Assembly (NCBI RefSeq): GCF_009176645.1
Contig: NZ_AP019007.1
Span: 3,720,001 to 3,784,000, forward strand
Source: Enterobacter oligotrophicus
GTDB taxonomy: Bacteria; Pseudomonadota; Gammaproteobacteria; Enterobacterales; Enterobacteriaceae
Direction: 5' to 3'
Length of the DNA: 64,000 bases
The notes beneath the pieces were generated by a model. It saw nothing but the letters and a program-made list of their open reading frames with translations, was not told the origin of the DNA and ran no database searches. The first letter of the stretch is position 1. Every line of letters starts with the position of its first letter. Positions 8,972-16,910 of this stretch are shown piece after piece. The translations under genes were made by a program, and so were the position numbers.

Positions 8972-10444
8972 TTAAAATATGGACTGGAATTTACCCATCT
9001 CAACCTGGATGGACTTCACCTGGGTGTAGCTCTGGAGCGTCATTACGCCGTTCTCGCGGCCAATGCCGGAGTGTTTATAACCGCCGACCGGCATCTCTGC
9101 GGCGGATTCGCCCCAGGTGTTGATCCAGCAGATGCCCGCTTCGAGCTGATGAATAGCGCTATGTGCGCGGTTCAGATCGGCGGTAACAATGCCTGCCGCC
9201 AGACCGTAGTCGGTGTCGTTGGCGCGACGGATCGCGTCTTCATCGCTTTCGTATGTGAGGATGGACATCACCGGGCCGAAGATCTCTTCGCGCACGATGG
9301 TCATCTCGTCGGTGCAGTCGGTGAATACGGTCGGGGCCACCCACGCGCCGTTGTCAAAGCCTTCGCCCTTCAGCACGTCGCCGCCGCACAGCACGCGCGC
9401 GCCTTCCTCTTTGCCTTTGGTGATGTAGCGCAGCACGCTGTCGCGGTGCGGGAAGCTGACCATCGGGCCGAAGTTGGTGCGTTCATCGAACAGATCGCCC
9501 GCGCGGATGCGGCCCACGCGCTCAACGATTTTCTGCTCAAACGCGGCCTTACATTTCGCGGGCACAAATACGCGGGTGCCGTTGGTGCACACCTGGCCGG
9601 AGCTGAAGAAGTTCGCCATCATGGCGATGTCTGCCGCGAGATCCAGATCCGCGTCGTCGAAAATAATCAGCGGCGATTTGCCGCCCAGCTCCATCGTCAC
9701 CTTTTTCAGGGATGAGGCCGCCGAGTTCGCCATCACTTTTTTGCCGCTGGCGACGCCGCCGGTAAAGGAGACTTTCGCGATCCCTGGATGCTCGGTCAGG
9801 TACTGGCCCGTCTCCGCGCCCACGCCCGGCAGGACGTTAAACACGCCGTCTGGCAGGCCCGCTTCGGTGTAGATTTCGGCCAGTTTCAGGGCGGTGAGCG
9901 GCGTCACTTCGCTCGGCTTGAAGATCATCGCGTTGCCCGCTGCCAGCGCCGGGGCGGATTTCCACAGGGCAATCTGGATCGGGTAGTTCCACGCACCGAT
10001 GCCCGCCACCACGCCCAGCGGTTCACGGCGAGTGTAGACGAATGAAGTCTCGCGCAGGGGGATCTGGCTGCCTTCGAGCGCCGGGATCAGCCCCGCGTAA
10101 TACTCCAGCACGTCCGCGCCGGTGACGATATCCACAGCACTGGTTTCAGAGAATGCTTTACCGGTGTCGAGGGTTTCCAGCTTCGCCAGTTCGTCGTTTC
10201 GCTCGCGCAGAATGTCGACGGCGCGGCGCAGAATGCGCGAACGCTCCATCGCGGTCATCGCCGCCCAGATTTTTTGCCCGCGCGTTGCGCTTTCCACTGC
10301 GCGGTCGACGTCTTCGCGCCCGGCAGCCTGTACGCTCGCCAGGACGTCACCGTTGGCCGGGTTGATGGTCTCGAAGGTGCGACCGCTGGTGGCCGATGTA
10401 TAACCACCATTGATATAAAGCTGCTGTTCTGCCATTCGGGACAT
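8972..10444 (-). CDS. betB: Betaine aldehyde dehydrogenase
   Basis: BetB (490 residues) converts betaine aldehyde to glycine betaine with NAD(P)+ in the cytoplasm, the second step of osmoprotectant synthesis from choline. It is an ALDH-superfamily enzyme: the catalytic glutamate lies in [11 protein letters not shown] and the catalytic cysteine in [13 protein letters not shown]. The length equals that of the E. coli enzyme, and the start [10 protein letters not shown] is conserved. It sits between betI and betA on the same strand. Confidence 0.97.
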   Translation of the reverse strand: MSRMAEQQLYINGGYTSATSGRTFETINPANGDVLASVQAAGREDVDRAVESATRGQKIWAAMTAMERSRILRRAVDILRERNDELAKLETLDTGKAFSETSAVDIVTGADVLEYYAGLIPALEGSQIPLRETSFVYTRREPLGVVAGIGAWNYPIQIALWKSAPALAAGNAMIFKPSEVTPLTALKLAEIYTEAGLPDGVFNVLPGVGAETGQYLTEHPGIAKVSFTGGVASGKKVMANSAASSLKKVTMELGGKSPLIIFDDADLDLAADIAMMANFFSSGQVCTNGTRVFVPAKCKAAFEQKIVERVGRIRAGDLFDERTNFGPMVSFPHRDSVLRYITKGKEEGARVLCGGDVLKGEGFDNGAWVAPTVFTDCTDEMTIVREEIFGPVMSILTYESDEDAIRRANDTDYGLAAGIVTADLNRAHSAIHQLEAGICWINTWGESAAEMPVGGYKHSGIGRENGVMTLQSYTQVKSIQVEMGKFQSIF

Positions 10445-10457
10445 AAATTCTCCTCGG

Positions 10458-11045
10458 TTATTCGGTCGGTAAATGCTGGCTGATAAAGTGGCTGGTGAGC
10501 GACTGGGCCAGAGTTTTATCCAGCGGTTTGCCGCTTAACGCGGCGCGCAGCCACAGCCCGTCAATCAGTGCCGCGAGCCCGTAGCCCGCCTCTTGCGCCT
10601 GTTCACGCGACAGTTCGCGGCGGAACTCGTACACCAGGTTCGACAGCAGGCGGCGGCTGCTCACCTGCTGCAATCGGTAGAGCATCGGCTGATGCATACT
10701 GCTCGCCCAGAAGGCCAGCCAGGCCTTCATCGCGGCGCTACTGACCTGGGTTTCATCAAAGTTGCCGCCGACAATCGCCTGCAGGCGCTGTTCTGCGCTG
10801 CCGTTCGGCAGGGCATGTAAACGGCTTAATACCGCGTCGCGCAGCTGGCCGGTAATGTCGCGCATGGTTGCTTCCAGCAGACCGTTTTTATCTTTGAAAT
10901 AGTGACTGATGATCCCCGTGGAAACGCCCGCCCGACGGGCGATCTGCGCGATGGTCGCGTCATGCATTCCCACTTCATTTATTGCTTCCAGCGTGGCGTC
11001 GATAAGCTGCCTGCGCCGGATCGGCTGCATCCCCACTTTGGGCAT
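10458..11045 (-). CDS. betI: TetR-family repressor of the bet genes
   Basis: BetI (195 residues from MPKVGMQ at 11045) is the choline-responsive repressor of betT and betIBA. The N-terminal helix-turn-helix is in [21 protein letters not shown] longer reading from 11063 adds MNGVAK and is not needed. It heads the betIBA operon and faces betT across 128 bases that contain an operator-like palindrome. Confidence 0.95.
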   Translation of the reverse strand: MPKVGMQPIRRRQLIDATLEAINEVGMHDATIAQIARRAGVSTGIISHYFKDKNGLLEATMRDITGQLRDAVLSRLHALPNGSAEQRLQAIVGGNFDETQVSSAAMKAWLAFWASSMHQPMLYRLQQVSSRRLLSNLVYEFRRELSREQAQEAGYGLAALIDGLWLRAALSGKPLDKTLAQSLTSHFISQHLPTE

Positions 11046-11094
11046 TTTTGCCACTCCATTCATCAGCGTTGGTTATACATTAAAGCGGTTTTTG

Positions 11095-11108
11095 ATTGGA
11101 CGTTCAAT
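11095..11108. promoter_or_regulatory. BetI operator-like palindrome
   Basis: ATTGGACGTTCAAT, an imperfect dyad, lies in the divergent betI-betT promoter region and is flanked by A/T-rich sequence. It resembles the operator reported for E. coli BetI as I remember it. Repression of both directions is inferred from position. Confidence 0.7.
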
Positions 11109-11173
11109 ATAAAATGTGTCTTAATTGTTGCGATTTTGGATTTCAATAGTTACAAAAACAGTGGGGATACTGG

Positions 11174-13207
11174 ATGACAGGCCTTTCACAAGACAGAGAA
11201 AAAGACAAAATCAACCCGGTCGTTTTTTATACGTCCGCCGGGCTGATTTTGTTGTTTTCCCTGACGACCATCTTCTTTCGTGATTTTTCTGCCGAGTGGA
11301 TTGGGCGCACCCTCAACTGGGTGTCGAAGACCTTCGGCTGGTACTATCTGCTGGCGGCGACGCTCTATATCGTCTTTGTTGTCTGCATTGCCTGCTCGCG
11401 CTTCGGTTCGGTGAAGCTCGGGCCAGAGCATTCCAAGCCCGAGTTCAGCCTGCTGAGTTGGGCTGCGATGCTGTTTGCCGCGGGCATCGGCATCGACCTG
11501 ATGTTCTTCTCCGTGGCGGAACCGGTCACGCAGTATATGCAGCCGCCGGAAGGGGCGGGGCAGACGATGGAGGCCGCGCGCCAGGCGATGGTCTGGACGC
11601 TCTTCCACTACGGCCTGACCGGCTGGTCAATGTACGCCCTGATGGGGATGGCGCTCGGATACTTTAGCTATCGTTATAATTTGCCCCTCACCATCCGCTC
11701 TGCGCTTTATCCGATCTTCGGTAAAAAAATTAACGGACCTATTGGGCACAGCGTCGATATCGCAGCTGTGATCGGCACCATTTTTGGTATCGCGACGACG
11801 CTGGGCATTGGCGTGGTGCAGCTCAACTACGGGCTGAGCGTGCTGTTCGATATTCCGGATTCGATGGCGGCGAAAGCGGCGCTGATTGCGCTGTCGGTGA
11901 TTATCGCCACCATTTCGGTGACCTCCGGCGTGGATAAAGGTATCCGCGTGCTCTCGGAGCTGAACGTGGCGCTGGCGCTGGGATTGATCCTGTTTGTGCT
12001 GTTTATGGGCGATACCTCGTTCCTGCTCAATGCCTTAGTGCTGAACGTGGGCGACTACGTGAACCGCTTTATGGGTATGACCCTGAACAGTTTTGCCTTT
12101 GATCGCCAGGTAGAGTGGATGAACAACTGGACGCTGTTCTTCTGGGCGTGGTGGGTGGCGTGGTCACCGTTTGTCGGCCTGTTCCTGGCGCGTATTTCGC
12201 GTGGCCGCACCATCCGTCAGTTCGTGATGGGCACGCTGATTATCCCGTTCACCTTTACCCTGCTGTGGCTGTCGATTTTCGGCAACAGCGCGCTGCACGA
12301 GATCATCCACGGGGATGCAGCTTTTGCCCAGGAAGCGATGGTGCATCCGGAGCGTGGCTTCTATAGCCTGCTGGCGCAGTATCCGGCGTTCACCTTTAGT
12401 GCGTCTGTTGCGACGATTACCGGCCTGCTGTTCTATGTCACTTCGGCGGATTCCGGCGCGCTGGTACTGGGCAACTTCACCTCGAAGCTCAAAGATATCA
12501 ACAGCGATGCGCCGAACTGGCTGCGTATCTTCTGGTCTGTCGCCATTGGCCTGTTGACGCTCGGCATGCTGATGACCAACGGCATTTCGGCATTGCAGAA
12601 CACCACGGTGATCATGGGGCTGCCGTTCAGCTTCGTCATCTTCTTCGTGATGGCCGGGCTGTATAAATCGCTCAAGGTGGAAGACTACCGCCGCGTGAGT
12701 GCCAGCCGCGACACTGCGCCGCGACCGATGGGCGCACAGGACAGGCTGAGCTGGAAAAAACGCCTGTCGCGCCTGATGAACTACCCTGGCACGCGCTATA
12801 CCAGCCAGATGATGGAGACGGTCTGCTACCCGGCGATGGAAGAGGTGGCGCAGGAGCTACGCTTGCGCGGTGCCTACGTTGAGCTGAAAAACCTGCCGCC
12901 GGAAGAGGGGGAGACCCTGGGGCACCTGGATCTGCTGGTGCATATGGGGGACGAGCAGAACTTTGTCTACCAGATTTGGCCGCAGCAGTATTCGGTGCCT
13001 GGGTTTACCTATCGTGCGCGCAGCGGGAAATCGACCTACTACCGTCTGGAGACCTTCCTGCTGGAAGGCAGCCAGGGGAATGATTTGATGGATTACAGTA
13101 AAGAGCAGGTGATTACGGATATTCTGGACCAGTATGAACGGCACCTGAACTTTATCCATCTGCACAGGGAAGCACCGGGGAATAGCGTGATGTTCCCGGA
13201 TGTCTAA
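11174..13207 (+). CDS. betT: High-affinity choline transporter
   Basis: BetT (677 residues) is a proton-driven choline importer of the BCCT family. About twelve membrane segments fill residues 15-510, including the glycine-rich GIGIDLMFFSVAEP and the tryptophan-rich FFWAWWVAWSPFVGLFLARISRGRT that define the family and line the substrate site. A long cytoplasmic C-terminal tail (~170 residues) follows, which in E. coli BetT takes part in osmotic regulation. It is divergent from betIBA and supplies choline for BetA and BetB. Confidence 0.96.
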   Translation: MTGLSQDREKDKINPVVFYTSAGLILLFSLTTIFFRDFSAEWIGRTLNWVSKTFGWYYLLAATLYIVFVVCIACSRFGSVKLGPEHSKPEFSLLSWAAMLFAAGIGIDLMFFSVAEPVTQYMQPPEGAGQTMEAARQAMVWTLFHYGLTGWSMYALMGMALGYFSYRYNLPLTIRSALYPIFGKKINGPIGHSVDIAAVIGTIFGIATTLGIGVVQLNYGLSVLFDIPDSMAAKAALIALSVIIATISVTSGVDKGIRVLSELNVALALGLILFVLFMGDTSFLLNALVLNVGDYVNRFMGMTLNSFAFDRQVEWMNNWTLFFWAWWVAWSPFVGLFLARISRGRTIRQFVMGTLIIPFTFTLLWLSIFGNSALHEIIHGDAAFAQEAMVHPERGFYSLLAQYPAFTFSASVATITGLLFYVTSADSGALVLGNFTSKLKDINSDAPNWLRIFWSVAIGLLTLGMLMTNGISALQNTTVIMGLPFSFVIFFVMAGLYKSLKVEDYRRVSASRDTAPRPMGAQDRLSWKKRLSRLMNYPGTRYTSQMMETVCYPAMEEVAQELRLRGAYVELKNLPPEEGETLGHLDLLVHMGDEQNFVYQIWPQQYSVPGFTYRARSGKSTYYRLETFLLEGSQGNDLMDYSKEQVITDILDQYERHLNFIHLHREAPGNSVMFPDV

Positions 13208-13239
13208 GGCTTGAACTGAATAATATTGATGATTGAAAT

Positions 13240-13271
13240 GGGGCCAGAGGGTAATCTCTGATCCCTTTTTT
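13240..13271 (+). terminator. Probable betT terminator
   Basis: A ten-pair stem with one mismatch and one G-T pair (GGGGCCAGAG against CTCTGATCCC) is followed by CTTTTTT. It lies just after betT and marks the left edge of the AT-rich accessory island. Confidence 0.65.
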
Positions 13272-13343
13272 CATCAAGAGTGCTTCTAATGCCCTGAAGT
13301 CGAGGTGTACTATGTACTTCATTAAAGTATATCGAGGTGTGAG

Positions 13344-13499
13344 ATGGGGATCTTTGAAAAACTTAAATCTTCTCTCGAAGAAGCTGTTGAAATCCAGGTC
13401 GGTAAGAAATTGCCCGCCCGAGTAAAGCGTTACGAAGTTGTGGACGTTCAAGAAATTAGAGGGAAAATGAAAAATAAGGAATCAGAATGCAAGAATTAA
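13344..13499 (+). pseudogene. Truncated HigA/NadS-type antitoxin remnant
   Basis: A 51-residue frame starts at 13344 after GAGGTGTGAG. Its text FEKLKSSLEEAVEIQVGKK followed by ARVKRYEVVDVQEIR matches the N-terminal part of HTH antitoxins of the NadS/HigA-2 type, in which such a leader precedes an XRE helix-turn-helix. Here the resemblance stops at residue ~39 and the frame ends at 13499, so the DNA-binding domain and any toxin partner are missing. The 3' end overlaps the start of the next gene. It is most likely a recombination remnant; a function as a short peptide cannot be excluded. Confidence 0.6.
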
Positions 13500-14203
13500 C
13501 TTGTAAATGGTCACCACAATTGATTGTCGAATTAATTAAAAGTGTGGCATGGCCTATTGTGGTTATTTTAATCGGTGTTGGGTTCCGTTCTAAAATTTTA
13601 CAAGTAACCCGCTCATTTTTCTCAAAAAATTCGGTTTCTGAAATCTCTGCTTCAGTTTCAGGGGTGTCTGCAAAATTCACTGCGGCACAGCAATCAGAAA
13701 CGTTAGAAACTGCTAATTCGACTGCAACAAATCTTCCTAACAACATCAGTTTAAAAGCATTACAACAAAGACACGAGTTGGAGAGAACCGAGTTTAGTGA
13801 AGAGTTATACCAGAGCATTAAAACACATTTGTCGGTATTAAATGTTAGAGATGAGGAAAGTATAGAGTTGTTGGCTCAGGAATTATCACTCAGCCAAAGT
13901 TTTTTAAGGTATTTTGACATAAATAAAGTACTTTTTCGTTCGCAGTTTGATTTTTTTCAATTCATTTCAAATAAAGATGGTTGTATTTCAGAGAAAGAAG
14001 CGCTTCTCTATTTTGAAAAAGTAAAAGAGAGCTTTAGTGATGCGTTTTCTGATTGGGATTTAGTGAAGTATATAGCATATCCAGTCAGTAATGGCGTACT
14101 GATTGTAGAGAATGGTAATTTTATTATATCTGCAATGGGAAGGTCGTATATCAATTTCATGTCACGAAATCCTCAGTTAATTGATGGGCTTGTAAAACTT
14201 TAA
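13487..14203 (+). CDS. Hypothetical protein with one N-terminal membrane segment
   Basis: Not recognised. The 238-residue product has one clear membrane segment at about residues 13-33 (IVELIKSVAWPIVVILIGVGF), a Ser/Thr-rich linker (about 48-85), then a charged helical domain (QQRHELERTEFSEELYQSI...) and a C-terminal part ending INFMSRNPQLIDGLVKL that resembles the end of a small winged-helix or effector domain. The gene is AT-rich compared with betT and sitA, which suggests transfer. The start at 13487 lies inside the antitoxin remnant. It reads as a single gene with no partner in the same direction until symE. Confidence 0.6.
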   Translation: MQELTCKWSPQLIVELIKSVAWPIVVILIGVGFRSKILQVTRSFFSKNSVSEISASVSGVSAKFTAAQQSETLETANSTATNLPNNISLKALQQRHELERTEFSEELYQSIKTHLSVLNVRDEESIELLAQELSLSQSFLRYFDINKVLFRSQFDFFQFISNKDGCISEKEALLYFEKVKESFSDAFSDWDLVKYIAYPVSNGVLIVENGNFIISAMGRSYINFMSRNPQLIDGLVKL

Positions 14204-14661
14204 TCGTTGTTTGCAAAATTTGTACTTTAGTTTTTATTTGTTTCCCTATGATGTATTAAGGTCGAGGAGTTTTTAATGGATAGTTTTTTAAGGGTTTAAC
14301 TTGTTATTTTAACGTGAAATATGAATGGTGATTGATTTATGATTATTTGGTTTTGAATTTTAGGTTTTTGTTAATGTTATAGTGGGCTTAGCAAATTAAT
14401 ACATGATTTTTTAACTCACTTTAAAATAAAAATCAATTCTTACTACAATTTGTCTTGGCAAGTAGAAGTCAATGTTTTTTTTGAGTGTATTAATTAGAGT
14501 ATTCAAGACAACACTTCTTGCATTTGCATTTGCATTTTCCTTCGAGCCGTCTCGCATTTTTAAAATATATCCAAACATAATACCCCTGTACATAAATCCA
14601 TGGCGCTATAATGACCATAGTTAACCGCTGCAAGATGAACTGTGAAAAATATGTAAAACAG
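14204..14661. other. AT-rich intergenic region upstream of symE
   Basis: About 460 very AT-rich bases with no convincing gene on either strand. The minus-strand open frames here have no ribosome binding site and biased lysine/asparagine-rich text. The symE promoter is expected near the right end. No good LexA box was found (the nearest, CTGTACATAAATCCAT at about 14586, matches only one half). Confidence 0.5.
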
Positions 14662-14748
14662 AAAAAAAAGGAATCGCGGTACAAAGGTGTGTCACCACCT
14701 CCGTACCGCTAACCACAAACAACTAAACAGGAGTTGATTATGGCTGCG
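14662..14748 (-). ncRNA. symR: SymR-like antisense RNA to symE
   Basis: The minus strand across the symE start carries a run closely resembling E. coli SymR as I remember it: TTGTGGTTAGCGGTACGG, then a hairpin with arms GCGGTAC (14703-14709) and GTACCGC (14676-14682), then GATTCC and eight T residues (14669-14662). It would base-pair with the symE ribosome binding site and start codon and block translation. The exact 5' end is not determinable; the promoter would lie inside symE. Confidence 0.6.
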
Positions 14749-15195
14749 AAGAATTCTATGCCAGAGCGGGCTATTGCCCAAACAGAAAATGCAGAATTAG
14801 AGATTCAGCAGGAAAATCGCGAGAAGCTACGCAAAAAATGCATCCGGACATTGCACGGCGAGCCGGTTCACTTAGCGTATCTTCATGAAAGGGGGGAAGC
14901 GGGTTCTGCCTGCGTTGAGCTTTATACCCGAATGGAACGCAACTATCTGCCGTTAACCGGTGCGTGGTTAACCCGCGCAGGATTTAAAGCGGGTATAGCC
15001 GTGAAGATCCGCGTGATGCCGGATTGTATTGTCATTACGCCCCAGCATTCCCGTGAACTTTGGGGATGTCTGGAAGGCACCAGCGCGACGTATACCAATA
15101 AGCTGAAAATGATGAAGTGGCTGGAGACGTTTCCTGGGGCGTTAATTGATACAGGGGATTTACCCGTTAACGAAAGAGAGAAAGGAAAGCGGTAA
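14740..15195 (+). CDS. symE: SymE-family type I toxin
   Basis: The 151-residue product contains the SymE domain: LPLTGAWLTRAGFKAGIAVKIRVMPDCIVITPQ has the AbrB-like fold text of the family. E. coli SymE (113 residues) is an SOS-induced toxin that lowers translation, now thought to act on nucleic acid. The start ATG at 14740 follows AGGAG with a 6-base gap; a TTG at 14734 is less likely. The C-terminus is longer than in E. coli. It is paired with a SymR-like RNA on the opposite strand. Confidence 0.82.
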   Translation: MAAKNSMPERAIAQTENAELEIQQENREKLRKKCIRTLHGEPVHLAYLHERGEAGSACVELYTRMERNYLPLTGAWLTRAGFKAGIAVKIRVMPDCIVITPQHSRELWGCLEGTSATYTNKLKMMKWLETFPGALIDTGDLPVNEREKGKR

Positions 15196-15205
15196 AGTTT
15201 AACGA

Positions 15206-15231
15206 GGCGATCCTGGGAACGCAGGATCGCC
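15206..15231 (+). terminator. symE terminator-like hairpin
   Basis: A perfect ten-pair stem (GGCGATCCTG/CAGGATCGCC) with a six-base loop follows symE by 10 bases; the trailing GTTTCT is a weak T tract. It may act in both directions between symE and the converging hcp gene. Confidence 0.6.
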
Positions 15232-15284
15232 GTTTCTAAGCAAAAGCATATATTAATGTTTATTAGTCAGGTGAATCAGTAAAT

Positions 15285-15785
15285 TTATACGTTACTTTTC
15301 TCTTTTTGCGCCGGTTTCATCCATGCATCGCTATAAAGAATATTTCCTTTCACATAATTCCACTGGATGCCCCGGAATCTCAGTCCGATAACTTCATGCA
15401 TATTCGGCGCAGTGCTTCCCGGATAATACACGTGTGTGAACTCCACTGATGAGATAACCACACTTTCAAGTGTAATATTGTAGACCTCGGTTTCTATACC
15501 TGCTTCAACTATTTCATAATATTTGATAACGGCCTTTTGCAGGCGTTTGCTCTCACAAACGGCAATAGCAAGATAAGGGCTGACTTTATCTAATTGCTTA
15601 TGCAAGGTAACAGGACCGTGTTGCCGCGTACCGGTCATATTTCCTGTATGGCTGTCTACAGCTTGTTTTACGCCGTAGCTGCTGTTCATGATCTCAATAG
15701 CTCCTTCCCGGCCTGGCATCATACAATCGCCCTGGACGAGCATTCCATTCTCATCGTAGAGAAATAAGTACGCGGGTAATGACAT
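15285..15785 (-). CDS. Hcp-family type VI secretion protein
   Basis: The 166-residue product has the length and text of the Hcp (DUF796) family: AYLFLYDENGMLVQGD at the N-terminus, then SYGVKQAVDSHTGNMTGTRQHGPVTLHKQLDK and a C-terminal GLRFRGIQWNYVKGNILYSDAW. Hcp hexamers form the inner tube of the type VI secretion needle and can carry effectors in the ring. No other structural T6SS gene is in the window. It is the last gene of a tightly overlapping three-gene minus-strand unit, sharing one base with the lipoprotein gene. An accessory cargo carrier is the likeliest role. Confidence 0.85.
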   Translation of the reverse strand: MSLPAYLFLYDENGMLVQGDCMMPGREGAIEIMNSSYGVKQAVDSHTGNMTGTRQHGPVTLHKQLDKVSPYLAIAVCESKRLQKAVIKYYEIVEAGIETEVYNITLESVVISSVEFTHVYYPGSTAPNMHEVIGLRFRGIQWNYVKGNILYSDAWMKPAQKEKSNV

Positions 15786-16141
15786 TATAACCCTCCCAGG
15801 TTAGTAAGTTGTCCATCATTATCAATGAAAAATTCATGCTCATAACTCTTACCATTCAGACCATAACTAATTACATATGTATAGCCATACTCCCATTTCA
15901 CCTTTATGCAACTGTCAGGATACGACATATTAAGTTTATTGTGCCCTGAACTTACGATGGTTGTGATATCAGGGCCTTTGCTGGAATCGATTGTGTAATA
16001 ATTCACACTATCTTTTTTATCAATGCTAAAACAAATATGATCACCCTCAATAAAGGTCGCTCGGGCATCTGCTGAAGGTGGGCCACCGGGGCAACCTGTC
16101 AGGAGAAAGCATAAGGGAATAATTAATGTTATCGTTTTCAT
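15785..16141 (-). CDS. Small lipoprotein, putative immunity protein
   Basis: The 118-residue product starts with a lipoprotein signal: hydrophobic residues 5-14 and lipobox LLTGC with Cys17. The mature part is short, strand-rich and Tyr-rich (KWEYGYTYVISYGLNGKSYEHEF). No family is recognised. It lies between the HExxH-protein gene and the Hcp gene, overlapping both (4 bases and 1 base), a position commonly held by periplasmic immunity proteins for secreted effectors. That role is an inference from context only. Confidence 0.6.
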   Translation of the reverse strand: MKTITLIIPLCFLLTGCPGGPPSADARATFIEGDHICFSIDKKDSVNYYTIDSSKGPDITTIVSSGHNKLNMSYPDSCIKVKWEYGYTYVISYGLNGKSYEHEFFIDNDGQLTNLGGL

Positions 16142-16698
16142 CCAGGAAATCCTTTTAACATGTTTTTATACTTTTGCAGAAGATTATATACGGGTTCATT
16201 CGAGTTAATATCACGATACATGGGTAAATATTTATAGTTTTCAAATCCGTAATACTGTAATAACCAGTAATCACTCACGATGGATGCTTGTTGTTCTAAT
16301 CCGTAATGCATTAAATCTGCTTTATCTAAGCTGTATGAATAATCAGCAATGCCAGAAAATAATCCCCTTGTTCTGACATACATCCCTTTTTGCGCTTGCC
16401 AGACGTGCATCATTTCATGCATAAATCGATGCTTTTTTCGGAGGCTTTCCTCCAGCGAAAAATCCGGTGAATACGTTTCTTCTCTGTACCACATTTCCCC
16501 GTTGGGACTCATCGCCACATCTACAGGCTGGAGATTAAAAGGAAGATAGCTTTCTCTGTGCACCCACACCAGATGGTAACGAATGCTGTAACCATAAAGC
16601 GTCTTAGCAAGAGCAATTTCCCCAATCGTAAGTTGCCGGACCCCACCCGGATTAATCGGGGTTCCCGATGTGGTGTGAATTCTTTCGTTAACGGGCAC
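16138..16698 (-). CDS. Putative zinc metallopeptidase effector (HExxH)
   Basis: The 186-residue product holds HEMMHVWQAQKG at about residues 95-106, a HExxH zinc-peptidase motif in which the glutamate would be catalytic. The N-terminal text (RIHTTSGTPINPGGVRQLTIGEIALAKTLYG) resembles small proteins found beside VgrG/Rhs/Hcp genes in type VI loci. It has no signal peptide, as expected of a T6SS cargo. It is the first gene of the unit that continues with a lipoprotein and Hcp. A toxic or cell-wall-acting peptidase delivered by Hcp is inferred; a structural or assembly role is possible. Confidence 0.62.
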   Translation of the reverse strand: MPVNERIHTTSGTPINPGGVRQLTIGEIALAKTLYGYSIRYHLVWVHRESYLPFNLQPVDVAMSPNGEMWYREETYSPDFSLEESLRKKHRFMHEMMHVWQAQKGMYVRTRGLFSGIADYSYSLDKADLMHYGLEQQASIVSDYWLLQYYGFENYKYLPMYRDINSNEPVYNLLQKYKNMLKGFPG

Positions 16699-16817
16699 GT
16701 CAATTCCCTTTGTTTAATATGGGTATTGAGCGTAAATCATACTCCTGACCGGGAGAGAAAAAAGAAAGCACTTTTCCTAAAACTTCCGCCTGACAGTCTT
16801 CATTGACACAACTTTAA

Positions 16818-16832
16818 TGATAATTATTTTCA
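16818..16832. promoter_or_regulatory. Fur box upstream of sitA
   Basis: TGATAATTATTTTCA matches the 7-1-7 Fur consensus TGATAATnATTATCA with one mismatch. It lies about 80 bases before the sitA start and next to two MntR-type sites. Confidence 0.7.
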
Positions 16833-16838
16833 TTTAGA

Positions 16839-16872
16839 TATAGCCTGTGCTATACCATATAGCACAGGCTAA
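16839..16872. promoter_or_regulatory. Double MntR-type operator upstream of sitA
   Basis: ATAGCCTGTGCTAT (16840-16853) fits the MntR pattern ATAGCnnnnGCTAT exactly. A second site, ATAGCACAGGCTAA (16859-16872), differs from the pattern only in its last base. The two are near-perfect inverted copies of each other, forming a 34-base dyad that could also form a strong hairpin. Manganese-dependent repression of sitABCD is inferred. Confidence 0.65.
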
Positions 16873-16910
16873 TTTTGCTTTGAATTTAACCACATTAGGA
16901 GACTTCTGCG

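Noticed and set aside
14586..14601. LexA box for symE
   Set aside because: CTGTACATAAATCCAT keeps only the left half of CTGTN8ACAG; too weak to call.
14411..14684. Two overlapping minus-strand open frames upstream of symE
   Set aside because: They are AT-driven, lack ribosome binding sites and overlap the SymR terminator region.
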